DNA of 64,000 nt from JAPPLB01 sp965218555 (GTDB lineage Bacteria; Acidobacteriota; Terriglobia; Bryobacterales; UBA6623): contig OZ244625.1 of the NCBI GenBank assembly GCA_965218555.1, forward strand, positions 744,001 through 808,000. Reading direction: 5' to 3'. Shown here in pieces: positions 9,215-18,265 of this stretch. The stretch's first letter is position 1. Every line of letters begins with the position of its first letter. Both the position numbers and the translations under genes were made by a program. Below the pieces are notes generated by a model. It did no database searches. It was not told the origin of the DNA and saw only the letters and a list, made by a program, of their open reading frames with translations.

Positions 9215-10161
9215 CAGCCTTCAAAGAGCGACTGCACGAAAGTCTTGGCGTCGAACGGCACGAGGTCGTCGGCCCGTTCGCCGACGCCGACATAACGGAT
9301 GGGAAGGCCGAGCTCCCGAGAAATCGCGACGACGATGCCTCCCTTCGCGGTGCCGTCGAGTTTGGCGAGCACCAGGCCGGTGACGCCGGCGGTGGCGGTG
9401 AACCGGCGGGCTTGCTCCAGGCCGTTCTGGCCCGTGACGGCGTCGAGCACGAGCAGGACTTGATGCGGAGCGCCGGGGAGAAGCCGCTCGGCGGTGCGCT
9501 TCATTTTTTGGAGCTCGGCCATCAGGCCGGCTTTGTTGTGGAGGCGGCCCGCCGTGTCGACGATGACGTGATCAACAGCACGGGCCTTGGCGGCTTCCAG
9601 TGCGTCGTAGAGAACTGCGCTGGGGTCGGCCCCTTGCTTTTGCTTGATGACGGGCTGGCCGGTGCGCTCGCCCCAGGCGGTGAGCTGTTCGGCGGCAGCG
9701 GCGCGGAAGGTATCGGCCGCGCAGAGGAGGACCTTCTTCCCTTCCCGGCTGAAACGGTGGGCAAGCTTGCCGATGGTGGTGGTCTTGCCGGTGCCATTGA
9801 CGCCGACGACAAGGATGACCTCGGGCGGTTTGGCGGCGGGGTGCTCTTTGGGTTCGGATGCGCGCAGCACGTCGAGAAGGTGGCGGGCAAGGTGGTCCTT
9901 GAGTTCGGCTGGATCTTTGAGCTGATCGCGGTCGAGGCTTTCGCGGACTTCGTCCAGGACTTCGGTGGCAGTGCGGACGCCAATGTCGGCGTCGATGAGC
10001 ATCATTTCAAGCTCATCCAGGAGGTCGACGTCGATTTCATTCTTGCTCTGAACGAGGTCGTCAAGCTGCTCGGAAAGGTTGTTGCGCGTCTTGGCGACGG
10101 CGGTTTTGAAGCGGTCTAGCAGACCCGGGTCCGGAGTCGGACCGAAGAGCGTCTGAATCAT
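9214..10161 (-). CDS. ftsY: signal recognition particle receptor FtsY
   Basis: SRP-receptor GTPase that delivers ribosome-nascent chain complexes to the Sec translocon. At 315 residues it is a short form lacking the long acidic A domain of E. coli FtsY. The NG domain is complete: helical N part (about 15-100), G1 GVNGTGKTT at 120-128, the AADTFRAAAAEQL insertion-box region, DTAGR at 202-206, and the LAKLDGTAKGG motif. It overlaps ribD by one base and lies 176 bp downstream of purF, both on the minus strand. Confidence 0.96.
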   Translation of the reverse strand: MIQTLFGPTPDPGLLDRFKTAVAKTRNNLSEQLDDLVQSKNEIDVDLLDELEMMLIDADIGVRTATEVLDEVRESLDRDQLKDPAELKDHLARHLLDVLRASEPKEHPAAKPPEVILVVGVNGTGKTTTIGKLAHRFSREGKKVLLCAADTFRAAAAEQLTAWGERTGQPVIKQKQGADPSAVLYDALEAAKARAVDHVIVDTAGRLHNKAGLMAELQKMKRTAERLLPGAPHQVLLVLDAVTGQNGLEQARRFTATAGVTGLVLAKLDGTAKGGIVVAISRELGLPIRYVGVGERADDLVPFDAKTFVQSLFEG

Positions 10162-10337
10162 GTCGGATGCGTCTGTCGAGGACGGTCGAGGGGAACGACG
10201 GATCGTCTTGACGCGGGAGGGCGCCCGTTATGGCGATGATAGCACGCGGGTCTTGCGGGGCTGGGTTGGCGGGGTCGTGTTCCCCTGGCGGGGCTTGGGA
10301 ACGGCAGCGGCGCCCCAGTATGGCGCCTGAAAGAGGA

Positions 10338-11807
10338 TCAGCCCTTCCGGCGGTGGTCGGCGACGAGCTGCTCGATGCCGACGACGTCGGTGGGATAGCG
10401 GCCGGTATAGCAGGAATAGCAGTATCCGCCGCTATGGTCTTGGACGGCTTGCCGCAGACCCTCGATCGAGAGGTAGGCGAGCGAGTCGGCCTCGGTATAG
10501 CGGCGAATCGATTCCAGATCGTGATTTGCGGCGATCAGCTCGTCTTTATCGGGCGTGTCGACACCGTAATAGCAAGGCGACATCGTCGGAGGACACGAGA
10601 TGCGCAAGTGCACTTCCGTTGCGCCGGCCTTCCGCATCATGCGGACGATCTTGCGGCTGGTGGTTCCGCGGACGAGCGAGTCGTCAACGAGCACAACGCG
10701 TTGGCCTTCGATGAGGTGACGGACCGGGTTCAGCTTGAGCTTGACCCCGAAGTCACGGATGGACTGCTTGGGCTCGATGAAGGTGCGGCCGACATAGTGG
10801 TTACGGATGAGCCCCATGCGGAACGGCAGTTCGGCTCCGGCGGCATAACCGATGGCCGCGGAGACGCCGGAGTCGGGAACCGGGACGACGACATCGGCAG
10901 GCACGTGCGCTTCGCGCGCCAGCAGACGGCCGAGCATTTGACGGGAGTCCTCGACGGAGCGGCCGAAGACCAGCGAATCGGGACGGGAGAAGTAGACGTG
11001 CTCGAAGACGCAGTGCGCCGATGGGAGTGCGGGAGCGAAGGGCTCGCGGACCAGTCCGTCTTCGCTGACCAGGATCATCTCTCCGGGATGGACGTCATCA
11101 ATGTAGGTGGCGCCGATGAGGTCGAAGGCGCAGGTCTCGGACGCGAAGACGTAGGCGTCATGTCCATTGTGCTTGAGCTTGCCGAAGGCCATGGGACGGA
11201 AACCGCGTTGGTCGCGCGCCACAATGAGGCAGTCCTTTGCGATCAAGGCCAGGGAGAAAGCGCCTTCGAGGCGCAACAGTGATTCGCGCAGGGCATGTTT
11301 GAGGTTGGGCTCACGGGAGCGCGCCATCAAGTGCAGGATGACTTCGGTATCGCTGGTCGCATTAAAAATCGAACCAGACATTTCCAGCTCGTTGCGAACT
11401 TCGATGGCGTTCGTCAGGTTGCCGTTGTGTGCGAGGGCGAGTTGGCCTTTGTTGCACCCCACGAAGAAGGGCTGGGCGTTGAGCTTGTTGCTCTGACCGG
11501 CGGTGGAGTAGCGCGTGTGGCCGATAGCCATGTTACCGGGCAGGTCTTTGAGGACGCGCTTCGTGAAAATCTCGGCGACGAGACCACTCTCCTTCGTGCA
11601 ATAAAGCCGCTTGCCGTCACTCGAACAAATACCGGCACTCTCTTGCCCGCGGTGCTGCAAGGCATAGAGACCGAGGTAGGCTATGTTCGCGGCCTCTAGG
11701 TGGCCGTAAATGGCGAATACGCCGCACTCTTCGCGGAAGCCGTCGAATTCCGTTGCAACGTTGGAATGGTCCGCTGGATCAGCAGAGCCCTTGTGCTTGG
11801 ACGTCAT
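10338..11807 (-). CDS. purF: amidophosphoribosyltransferase PurF
   Basis: First committed step of purine synthesis: PRPP plus glutamine gives 5-phosphoribosylamine. The start at 11807 is chosen because its ATG overlaps the purL TGA (TGATG) and gives 489 residues; an ATG at 11843 would add 12 residues. The N-terminal nucleophile is Cys28 in REECGVFAIYG, so a 27-residue propeptide would be removed, as in Bacillus-type PurF. The PRPP-binding loop is VVLVDDSLVRGTTSR. Cysteines in ISCPPTMSPC and YCYSCYTG match the 4Fe-4S ligands of the Bacillus-type enzyme. Confidence 0.96.
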   Translation of the reverse strand: MTSKHKGSADPADHSNVATEFDGFREECGVFAIYGHLEAANIAYLGLYALQHRGQESAGICSSDGKRLYCTKESGLVAEIFTKRVLKDLPGNMAIGHTRYSTAGQSNKLNAQPFFVGCNKGQLALAHNGNLTNAIEVRNELEMSGSIFNATSDTEVILHLMARSREPNLKHALRESLLRLEGAFSLALIAKDCLIVARDQRGFRPMAFGKLKHNGHDAYVFASETCAFDLIGATYIDDVHPGEMILVSEDGLVREPFAPALPSAHCVFEHVYFSRPDSLVFGRSVEDSRQMLGRLLAREAHVPADVVVPVPDSGVSAAIGYAAGAELPFRMGLIRNHYVGRTFIEPKQSIRDFGVKLKLNPVRHLIEGQRVVLVDDSLVRGTTSRKIVRMMRKAGATEVHLRISCPPTMSPCYYGVDTPDKDELIAANHDLESIRRYTEADSLAYLSIEGLRQAVQDHSGGYCYSCYTGRYPTDVVGIEQLVADHRRKG

Positions 11808-14059
11808 CAGCCGGAGAGCATCCTTTCCAGAGAGGAATCCCATGCTCGGTAGAGTTCTTCGACGGATGCGCGAAACGTGTCTCCGTTTATTTGGATTTCC
11901 AGATTGCCCTCTTCAGTTTCACCGATGACCGGCGCGGGAATCGCCAGATCGGCTGCGATGCTGCCAACGGCCGCAGCGTTCTCTTTGGCTACAGACAATA
12001 GAACTCTCGAGGGTGCTTCGTGAAACAGAGTAAAAAGCGGGCTGAACTCTGATGATAGCTCGATTCGCGCACCGATGCGCTTGGGTCCGAATCCACAGCG
12101 CGCCAGGGCGACGCCCAGGGCGCCATCACTGAGATCGTGCACCGATTCGGCGAGTCGGGCACGCACGATGGAGCGGACGGTTTCGTGGACTCGTTTTTCA
12201 TAGTCCATGTCGAGAGCGGGCGGCAGACCCCATGTCTCGCCGAGGACGACTTTGGCGTACTGCGAGCTTCCGAAGCTGCGCTCCAGGTCCAGCGGGTCGG
12301 CAGTTACGCCGGGAAGGAGACCGCCGACGAGAATGATCTTGCGGCCGGGCCGTTGAAAGTGCATGCCGACCGGGACGCCCATGTGGTCGAGGAGGCCGAC
12401 GATGCCGATCACGGGCGTGGGATAGATGGCGTCGCCCAAGGTCTCGTTATAAAAACTGACGTTGCCGCCGGTGATGGGTGTGCCAAAGTGGCGGCACGCT
12501 TCGGCCATACCTTCGACGGCCTCGACGAATTGCGCCATGATCTCAGGCTTTTCGGGGTTGCCGAAGTTCAGGCAATTGGTCGCGGCAATCGGTTCGGCGG
12601 CGACGGTCGAGAGGTTGCGGCAACACTCCGCGACCGCGAGCTTGGCGCCTTCGCGCGGGTCGAGTGCGCAGTAGCGGCCGTTGCCGTCGAGCGCCATGGC
12701 GAGAGACACGCCGGCGTCCTTAACGCGAATCACGGCGGCATCGGACCCGGGCGGCAGCGTCGTGTTCGTGCGGACCATGTAGTCGTACTGTTCGTAGATC
12801 TTGCGCTTCGAGCAGAGGTCCGGTGAAGCGAGCAACATCTTGAGCGCGTCGGCATGGTCGGCGGCTGAGGGTTGCGGCAGCTTGGGGCCATCCAACGGTG
12901 CGGGGCGGAACGGCGTCGTTGCGGGGCGATCGTAGAGCGGTGCTTCATTGGTAAGCAGCGAGTTCGGCACCTCGGCAACAACCTCGCCATGATCGCGCAC
13001 CCGGAGCATCCCGTCGTCGGTGACGGCGCCAATCTCCACGGCATCGAGTCCCCACTTCTTGAAGACCGTGACTACTTCTTCCTCGACTCCGCGTTCGGCT
13101 ATCAGCAACATGCGCTCTTGCGACTCGGAGAGCATGATCTCGTAGGACGTCATGCCTTGCTCGCGCTGTGGAACATACTCGAGGTCAATTTCGACACCGG
13201 TTCCGCCGCGGCCGCCCATTTCGCAGGTCGAGCAGGTCAGCCCGGCGGCGCCCATATCCTGGATGCCGAGAATCACTCCCCTATCCATCGCTTCGAGACA
13301 CGCTTCAAGCAGCAGTTTCTCGAGAAAGGGGTCGCCGACCTGAACGTTGGGCCGCTTCTCTTCCGACTGTTCGTCGAACTCGGCCGAGGCCATCGAAGCA
13401 CCGTGGATACCGTCCCGCCCGGTCTTCGCTCCAACGTAGATCACCGGGTTGCCGATTCCGGAGGCCTTGCCAAAGAAGATCTTGTCCTTGCGGAAGATAC
13501 CAAGCGCGAACGCGTTGACCAGGGGATTTCCGTTATAGCTCGATTCGAAGACGCATTCGCCGCCGATGGTGGGGACACCGAAGCAGTTCCCGTAGTGCGC
13601 GATACCGCCAACGACGCCACCGACAATGTGGCGATTGCGATTCCCTGCTTCGGGGTCGTTGGGCGGCCCGAATCGCAGCGAGTCCATCACGGCGAGCGGG
13701 CGCGCGCCCATCGTGAAGATGTCGCGAAGAATGCCGCCGACGCCCGTCGCCGCGCCCTGGAACGGCTCGATAAAGCTGGGGTGATTGTGCGATTCGATCT
13801 TGAAAGCCGCCGCGTATCCGTTGCCGATGTCAACGATACCCGCGTTTTCTCCGGGGCCGACAAGAATCCTCTCACCCGAGGTAGGCAGCTTCTTGAGATG
13901 CTTGCGCGAGCTCTTGTAGGAGCAGTGCTCGCTCCACATCACACTGATGATGCCGAGCTCGGTGAGGTTCGGCTCACGGCCGATCTTCTTGACGATTTGC
14001 TCGTACTCCTCGATCGAAAGGCCGTGTTGCTCGATGACTTCGGCGTTGATGGTCATCAC
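11807..14059 (-). CDS. purL: phosphoribosylformylglycinamidine synthase, small-type PurL
   Basis: ATP-dependent synthetase subunit of FGAM synthase; it uses ammonia supplied by PurQ. At 750 residues it is the short Gram-positive/archaeal type that works with PurQ and PurS, not the 1300-residue fused enzyme. Typical segments are MWSEHCSYKSSRKHLK, FKIESHNHPSFIEPFQGAAT, GGECVFESSYNGNPLVNA, and EQYDYMVRTNT at mid-protein. It sits between purQ (31 bp upstream) and purF (1-bp overlap). No PurS gene is recognisable in the window, although this PurL class normally needs one. Confidence 0.96.
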   Translation of the reverse strand: MMTINAEVIEQHGLSIEEYEQIVKKIGREPNLTELGIISVMWSEHCSYKSSRKHLKKLPTSGERILVGPGENAGIVDIGNGYAAAFKIESHNHPSFIEPFQGAATGVGGILRDIFTMGARPLAVMDSLRFGPPNDPEAGNRNRHIVGGVVGGIAHYGNCFGVPTIGGECVFESSYNGNPLVNAFALGIFRKDKIFFGKASGIGNPVIYVGAKTGRDGIHGASMASAEFDEQSEEKRPNVQVGDPFLEKLLLEACLEAMDRGVILGIQDMGAAGLTCSTCEMGGRGGTGVEIDLEYVPQREQGMTSYEIMLSESQERMLLIAERGVEEEVVTVFKKWGLDAVEIGAVTDDGMLRVRDHGEVVAEVPNSLLTNEAPLYDRPATTPFRPAPLDGPKLPQPSAADHADALKMLLASPDLCSKRKIYEQYDYMVRTNTTLPPGSDAAVIRVKDAGVSLAMALDGNGRYCALDPREGAKLAVAECCRNLSTVAAEPIAATNCLNFGNPEKPEIMAQFVEAVEGMAEACRHFGTPITGGNVSFYNETLGDAIYPTPVIGIVGLLDHMGVPVGMHFQRPGRKIILVGGLLPGVTADPLDLERSFGSSQYAKVVLGETWGLPPALDMDYEKRVHETVRSIVRARLAESVHDLSDGALGVALARCGFGPKRIGARIELSSEFSPLFTLFHEAPSRVLLSVAKENAAAVGSIAADLAIPAPVIGETEEGNLEIQINGDTFRASVEELYRAWDSSLERMLSG

Positions 14060-14090
14060 GGAGCACAGGGTCGTAGCGGATGGAGTGAGG

Positions 14091-14810
14091 TTAGCTGCGG
14101 AGGAGAGAGTTGATCATCGATTCGAGCACGTGCCGCCCGTCGGTAGAGCCCATAGCCGGGTCGGCCGCTCTTTCAGGATGGGGCATCATGCCGAGCACGT
14201 TTCGACCTTCGTTAACAATGCCGGCGATGTTGTTGACCGAGCCGTTGGGGTTGGCCTCTGGCGTGACCCCTCCATCAGGACTTACGTATCGAAAGACGAC
14301 CCGGTTGTCCCGCTCAAGCACTTCGAGCGTCTCGTCGTCGGCATAGTAGCAGCCTTCGCCGTGAGCGATCGGGACCGCCAGAACTTGACCCGGTTTACAG
14401 TGCCGGCTGAATGGAGATCCCGTGCTTTCGACGCGTAAATGCACGGTGCGGCACACAAAGTGCAAACACCGGTTGCGCACGAGCGCGCCCGGCAACAGTC
14501 CCGACTCGACGAGAATCTGAAACCCGTTGCAGATCCCAATCACAAGGCCGCCGCGCTCCGCGAATCGTTGCACCGCGCCCAGAACAGGCGAGAAGCGAGC
14601 AATCGCGCCGGCGCGCAAGTAGTCACCGTAGGAGAAACCGCCGGGCAGCAGAATCGCGTCGAAACCGGACAGATCTTCTGACTCGTGCCAGACAAAATCG
14701 GCGGATTGACCAAGGTTCTCCCGGAGCGCGTAGAGCGCGTCGTGATCGCAGTTTGAACCAGGAAAGAGGACAACTCCGAAGCGGAGGGAGGGCAAATCCG
14801 CTGGGGCCAC
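14091..14810 (-). CDS. purQ: phosphoribosylformylglycinamidine synthase, glutaminase subunit PurQ
   Basis: Class I glutamine amidotransferase that hydrolyses glutamine and channels ammonia to PurL. The 239 residues carry the nucleophile motif GICNGFQIL, the oxyanion-strand LLPGGFSYGDYLRAGAIA and the C-terminal catalytic His-Glu in MMPHPERAADP. It is the first gene of the minus-strand run purQ-purL-purF-ftsY-ribD-ribE. The divergent plus-strand microprotein gene begins about 110 bp upstream, so promoters for both probably lie in 14811-14922. Confidence 0.95.
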   Translation of the reverse strand: MAPADLPSLRFGVVLFPGSNCDHDALYALRENLGQSADFVWHESEDLSGFDAILLPGGFSYGDYLRAGAIARFSPVLGAVQRFAERGGLVIGICNGFQILVESGLLPGALVRNRCLHFVCRTVHLRVESTGSPFSRHCKPGQVLAVPIAHGEGCYYADDETLEVLERDNRVVFRYVSPDGGVTPEANPNGSVNNIAGIVNEGRNVLGMMPHPERAADPAMGSTDGRHVLESMINSLLRS

Positions 14811-14922
14811 CTGTCAGTTTAGCATTGTTGCTGCTCAGTCTCGAACAGCCTGTCGATGCTGTCGATACGTTCCCCTCAAGGCTTGGGTTCGTGTTAGATT
14901 GGATGGGGAGCAGGGGCGCAGC

Positions 14923-15255
14923 ATGAGCATCATGATCGCCGAGGTGTACAAGGCTCTGGTCGAGGCCGGGGCGCCCGAGGACAGCGCTCGGGCCGCCGCC
15001 AGCTCCATCCCTGTCGCCAAGGACTTGGCTAGCAAGCAGGACATCGCCGAGGTGAGGCAGGAGATCGCCGAGGTGAGGCAAGAGATCGCCGCGCTTCGGG
15101 CCGAGTTGCAACAGGAAATCGCCGCGCTTCGGGCCGAGTTGCAACAGGAAATCGCCGCGCTTCGGGCCGAGTTGAAATCGGATCTGAAGATCATAAAGTT
15201 CGTCTACGGCCCAGCGGTTCTGCTGATGCTCGCCAAGCTGGTCTTCTTCCCCTAG
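14923..15255 (+). CDS. coiled-coil microprotein with C-terminal membrane helix
   Basis: A 110-residue protein from ATG 14923, preceded by a purine-rich GGGGAGCAGGGG stretch. It resembles the CCDC90/DUF1640-like layout: a short helical head (MIAEVYKALVEAGAPEDSA), a long heptad coiled coil, and a C-terminal hydrophobic helix (FVYGPAVLLMLAKLVFF) that would anchor it in a membrane. The coiled coil is built from tandem DNA repeats: two 21-bp units coding EIAEVRQ, then about three near-identical 33-bp units coding QQEIAALRAEL. Function unknown. A start at 14899 would add eight residues with no clear reason to prefer it. Confidence 0.75.
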   Translation: MSIMIAEVYKALVEAGAPEDSARAAASSIPVAKDLASKQDIAEVRQEIAEVRQEIAALRAELQQEIAALRAELQQEIAALRAELKSDLKIIKFVYGPAVLLMLAKLVFFP

Positions 15256-15458
15256 ACCGCCTCCTCCCAGTCGTGTGTCCACGGTCCGCCGAAGTCGGGC
15301 ATGAGTCCGGGCTGCGCACGGCCCTCCCCGACCCGCCGCGCCAGGCATGCCACGGCCTCCCAGTCGACCGCCGCGTTCCAGCTCGGCTCGACCGGCGGCT
15401 CCACCTGGAAGGAGCGCGCGACTATACTGTTGTCACTTCCCGCATCAGGAGTTTCTCC

Positions 15459-16835
15459 ATGAATCGCAGAACATTTCTCTCCGGCGTCAGCGCCGCGCCG
15501 CTTATCTCCGGCCAGGCGCGCGGCCAGGACTACACCCCGGTCGGCGATCGTCCGCCGAACATCCTGTTTCTCCTGTTTGACAAGTGTCGAACGGATGCCA
15601 TCGGGGCGTACGGCGAGCGCGACGTGCACACGCCCAACCTCGACTTTCTCGCCGAGACCGGCGTTCGCTTCAACAACTGCTATGCACCGCAGGCTCTCTG
15701 CGGGCCGACGCGGGCGTCGATCCTGACGGGCAGCTACTCCCACGTGCATGGGCTGAAGCGGAACGTCTATCCGCATAGCCCCGGTCCTAGCAACTCGACC
15801 TACCAGGAGCCGATCATCGACCCGTTCCGCGATCAGCGCTTCCGGCTATGGGACAACTTCGCTTTCTATCTCAACAACGCGGGCTACGCAACCGGGCACA
15901 TCGGCAAGTGGCACTTGGGACCCGCCAACCCCGGCTTTTTTGATTATTGGAAGTCGTTCAACTCGCTGCTGCTGCACTGGATCGGCGAGCCGCACCAATC
16001 GCGCTACCGGCCCGACGTGCACACGGATCAAGGCCTGCGCTTCCTCGACGATCATGCCGACGAGCCGTTCTTCCTCTACCAGTCCTACTACTCTCCGCAC
16101 GAGCCATCCGACCCGCCCAAGCACTTCCTGAAGCACTATGAAGGGCAGAGCCACGCCGGCTACTACGGCTCGGTCAGCGCACTCGATTGGAACGTCGGGC
16201 GCATCCTCGACAAGTTGCGCGAGCAGGACGCGCTCGATGACACGATGATCATCTTCACGACCGAGCATGGCCGCGCCTGGACCGAGCGTCCGGGAAGCGT
16301 TGAGGGCATGTGCACCTCATACGACGACGCGGCGCGCATTCCGTTGATGATCCGGTACCCCAAGCGGCTGCCCTCCGGCAAGGTGTGGCAGTCCGGCGTC
16401 AGCTCCGTTGACATCATGCCGACGATTCTCGACACTGCAGGTATCGTTCCGATCATGGGCGCGTACGGAAATGACTTTCGGCCCGTGCTTCACGGCCGCA
16501 GCCTTCTCAGGGAAGTCAACGAGGGCAGCGACGATTGGAGCCGCCCCATCATGATCCAGAACGTGCCGCAGCGAGGGATCGACAACGCCTTCTACGAAGA
16601 ACGCGGGCTGCGCAGTGAGCAGTTCAAGATCATCCTTCGCAAGTACGGCGTTCGTCCGGTGCGGCGCCCCGGTGAGTTGTACGACATGAAGGCGGACCCG
16701 GGCGAGACGCGCAATCTTTGGGACTCGGCGCGTTCGACGGTAAAGGAGATGGCCTCGAAAGTCAGGGATTGGGGTGAAGAGTACAACGATGACCTGTCAA
16801 TCGACCTCGGAACATGGGCAATGGAGAATGCTTAG
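15459..16835 (+). CDS. secreted sulfatase (arylsulfatase family)
   Basis: A 458-residue sulfatase. The start MNRRTFLSGVSAAPL at 15459 gives a Tat-like signal; the longer upstream frame to 15273 is unrelated. Family motifs: PNILFLLFDKCRTDAIGAYG, the formylglycine site CGPTRASILTG (C-x-P-T-R variant of C-x-P-S-R), IGKWHLG, TTEHGRAW in place of the usual SDHG, and the C-terminal GELYDMKADPGETRNL. The usual first metal pair DD reads DK here and the second-site Asp is Glu, so the metal site is somewhat atypical. The stop codon TAG (16833-16835) directly abuts a MITE-like terminus at 16836, so the C-terminus may have been altered by that insertion. Confidence 0.92.
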   Translation: MNRRTFLSGVSAAPLISGQARGQDYTPVGDRPPNILFLLFDKCRTDAIGAYGERDVHTPNLDFLAETGVRFNNCYAPQALCGPTRASILTGSYSHVHGLKRNVYPHSPGPSNSTYQEPIIDPFRDQRFRLWDNFAFYLNNAGYATGHIGKWHLGPANPGFFDYWKSFNSLLLHWIGEPHQSRYRPDVHTDQGLRFLDDHADEPFFLYQSYYSPHEPSDPPKHFLKHYEGQSHAGYYGSVSALDWNVGRILDKLREQDALDDTMIIFTTEHGRAWTERPGSVEGMCTSYDDAARIPLMIRYPKRLPSGKVWQSGVSSVDIMPTILDTAGIVPIMGAYGNDFRPVLHGRSLLREVNEGSDDWSRPIMIQNVPQRGIDNAFYEERGLRSEQFKIILRKYGVRPVRRPGELYDMKADPGETRNLWDSARSTVKEMASKVRDWGEEYNDDLSIDLGTWAMENA

Positions 16836-17010
16836 CCTGCATATCTCACCAAGTGGCGAGGCGAAGTGCGTGAGAGGGCCGTCAGGACGAGGCGCGAGCC
16901 GCTTGGCGCGCGCAGGTGTACTTGACCCTACATCGAGCACGGCAAGCCAGCGCAACGAAGTCATGGCGGTCTTATCGCGTGCTTCCCCGTCACGTGGGGA
17001 GAGATGCAGG
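16836..17010. mobile_element. 175-bp MITE-like element with terminal inverted repeats
   Basis: The left end at 16836-16861 begins CCTGCATATCTCACCAAG. The right end, read on the minus strand from 17010, begins CCTGCATCTCTCCCCACG. About 26 bp at each end pair imperfectly, with the first 12 positions differing at one base. There is no reading frame of note inside. Related single termini occur at 18843 and, on the minus strand, at 4482. This is the layout of a non-autonomous miniature inverted-repeat element mobilised by an IS elsewhere. Family assignment is not possible from the sequence alone, and no clear target-site duplication was seen. Confidence 0.6.
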
Positions 17011-17046
17011 TTGGCGTCTCCGTGACGCCATAGGAGCTTATTTTCA

Positions 17047-18198
17047 ATGCATGGCCATTCGTTCACACGTCGCCGATTCTTCACCGCCGCCGGGCTCGCG
17101 GGTCTTGCCACCCTTCCCGCTTGCTCCTCCGGAAAATCCGAGCGGCTCACGATCACGAAGATAGAAGTCTTTCAGGTTGTCGTTCCGATGCAGGACGATA
17201 TCATCAACAGCCCGGAGTTCAACCCGGATCCGCTTTCAGAGTTCCCGAAAGGGCCAAAGGTCATTATCAAGCTCCACACTGACTCGGGTCTGGTCGGGAT
17301 CGGCGAAACGTCCCGCAACGTGCCCAAGGAGGGCGCGCTCGAAAACGCCCGGCATCTGGAAGGACAGGCTGTTCTGGATCTGAACCTGCCGCGTCTTGCG
17401 CTCCCTGACGGCCGGTCTCGCGCCGGCTTCGAGATTGCGTTGTATGACGTCGTCGGGAAGGCCTTTGGCTGGCCGGTTTATCAGTTGCTCGGCGGGTTGG
17501 CGCAGGACAAAGTCTACGTGCCTTACTGGTGCGGCCGGAAGAATCCGGTGGATGCAAAGCGCGTCGCGGAGCGGACGGTGAAGGGCGGCTTCACGTCCCT
17601 CAAAATGAAGGGACGGCCGGAAGACCCGATCGTCGAGGCAGTACGGGCCGTCCGGGAAGCGGCTCCGGACGTGCAGATTACGGTGGACTTCAACCGCCAC
17701 TACGAAACGGCGAAAGAATTCCTGCCGATCGGACGAGCCCTCGATGAGATCGGCAGCATGCGCACGATTGAAGACCCCGTCGACGACTTGGGCGAGCTGG
17801 CGAAGATCGCGGAAGCGCTCGAGACCCCCATCACTCTCACGCCTCGTAGCAGAAAGCATATCGTGGAGGCCGCCCGACAGGGCGCCTGCAGGTTCATCAA
17901 CACCGGTCCGCGACCCTCGATGATGAGCTTTGTGATCAACGTTGCGCTGGCGGAAGCTTTCGACATGCCTTGCTGGCACGGCTCGGGTCACGAGCTCGGC
18001 ATCAAGGACGCGGCCTTCGTGCAGTCGTGCGCAGCTGCAGGCAACTGCACGCTGCCGAGCGATATCCTGTCGCATCAGCGTGTCGATGACCTGATCGTCG
18101 AGCCGATCAACATCAAAGACAGCTATGCGATGGTTCCAAACACACCTGGATTGGGAGTTCGGTTGGATGAGGACGCCGTGGCGCGCTTCTCGGTCTAA
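17047..18198 (+). CDS. exported mandelate racemase/muconate-lactonizing (enolase superfamily) protein
   Basis: A 383-residue MR/MLE-type TIM-barrel enzyme. The N-terminus has a twin-arginine signal (FTRRRFFTAAGLAGLA) running into a lipobox-like LPACSS, so it is probably a Tat-exported lipoprotein, which is unusual for this mostly cytosolic superfamily. The capping domain is about 35-150. In the barrel, SLKMKG carries the K-x-K base, ITVDFNRHY a metal Asp, and IEDPVDD a metal Glu. The third canonical acidic ligand region reads LTPRSRKHIVEAA and lacks an obvious Asp/Glu. C-terminal CWHGSGHELG may supply a catalytic His. It follows the sulfatase and MITE on the same strand. The substrate, possibly a sugar acid, is unknown. 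Confidence 0.85.
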   Translation: MHGHSFTRRRFFTAAGLAGLATLPACSSGKSERLTITKIEVFQVVVPMQDDIINSPEFNPDPLSEFPKGPKVIIKLHTDSGLVGIGETSRNVPKEGALENARHLEGQAVLDLNLPRLALPDGRSRAGFEIALYDVVGKAFGWPVYQLLGGLAQDKVYVPYWCGRKNPVDAKRVAERTVKGGFTSLKMKGRPEDPIVEAVRAVREAAPDVQITVDFNRHYETAKEFLPIGRALDEIGSMRTIEDPVDDLGELAKIAEALETPITLTPRSRKHIVEAARQGACRFINTGPRPSMMSFVINVALAEAFDMPCWHGSGHELGIKDAAFVQSCAAAGNCTLPSDILSHQRVDDLIVEPINIKDSYAMVPNTPGLGVRLDEDAVARFSV

Positions 18199-18265
18199 AG
18201 TTCCGAAACGTTCACACGCATCTACTGGCGCCGCCGGCGCCGGAGCGCCATAATAAACTCATTGC

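Noticed and set aside
15273..15458. Upstream extension of the sulfatase
   Set aside because: Adds unrelated residues before a clear Tat-type signal starting at 15459.
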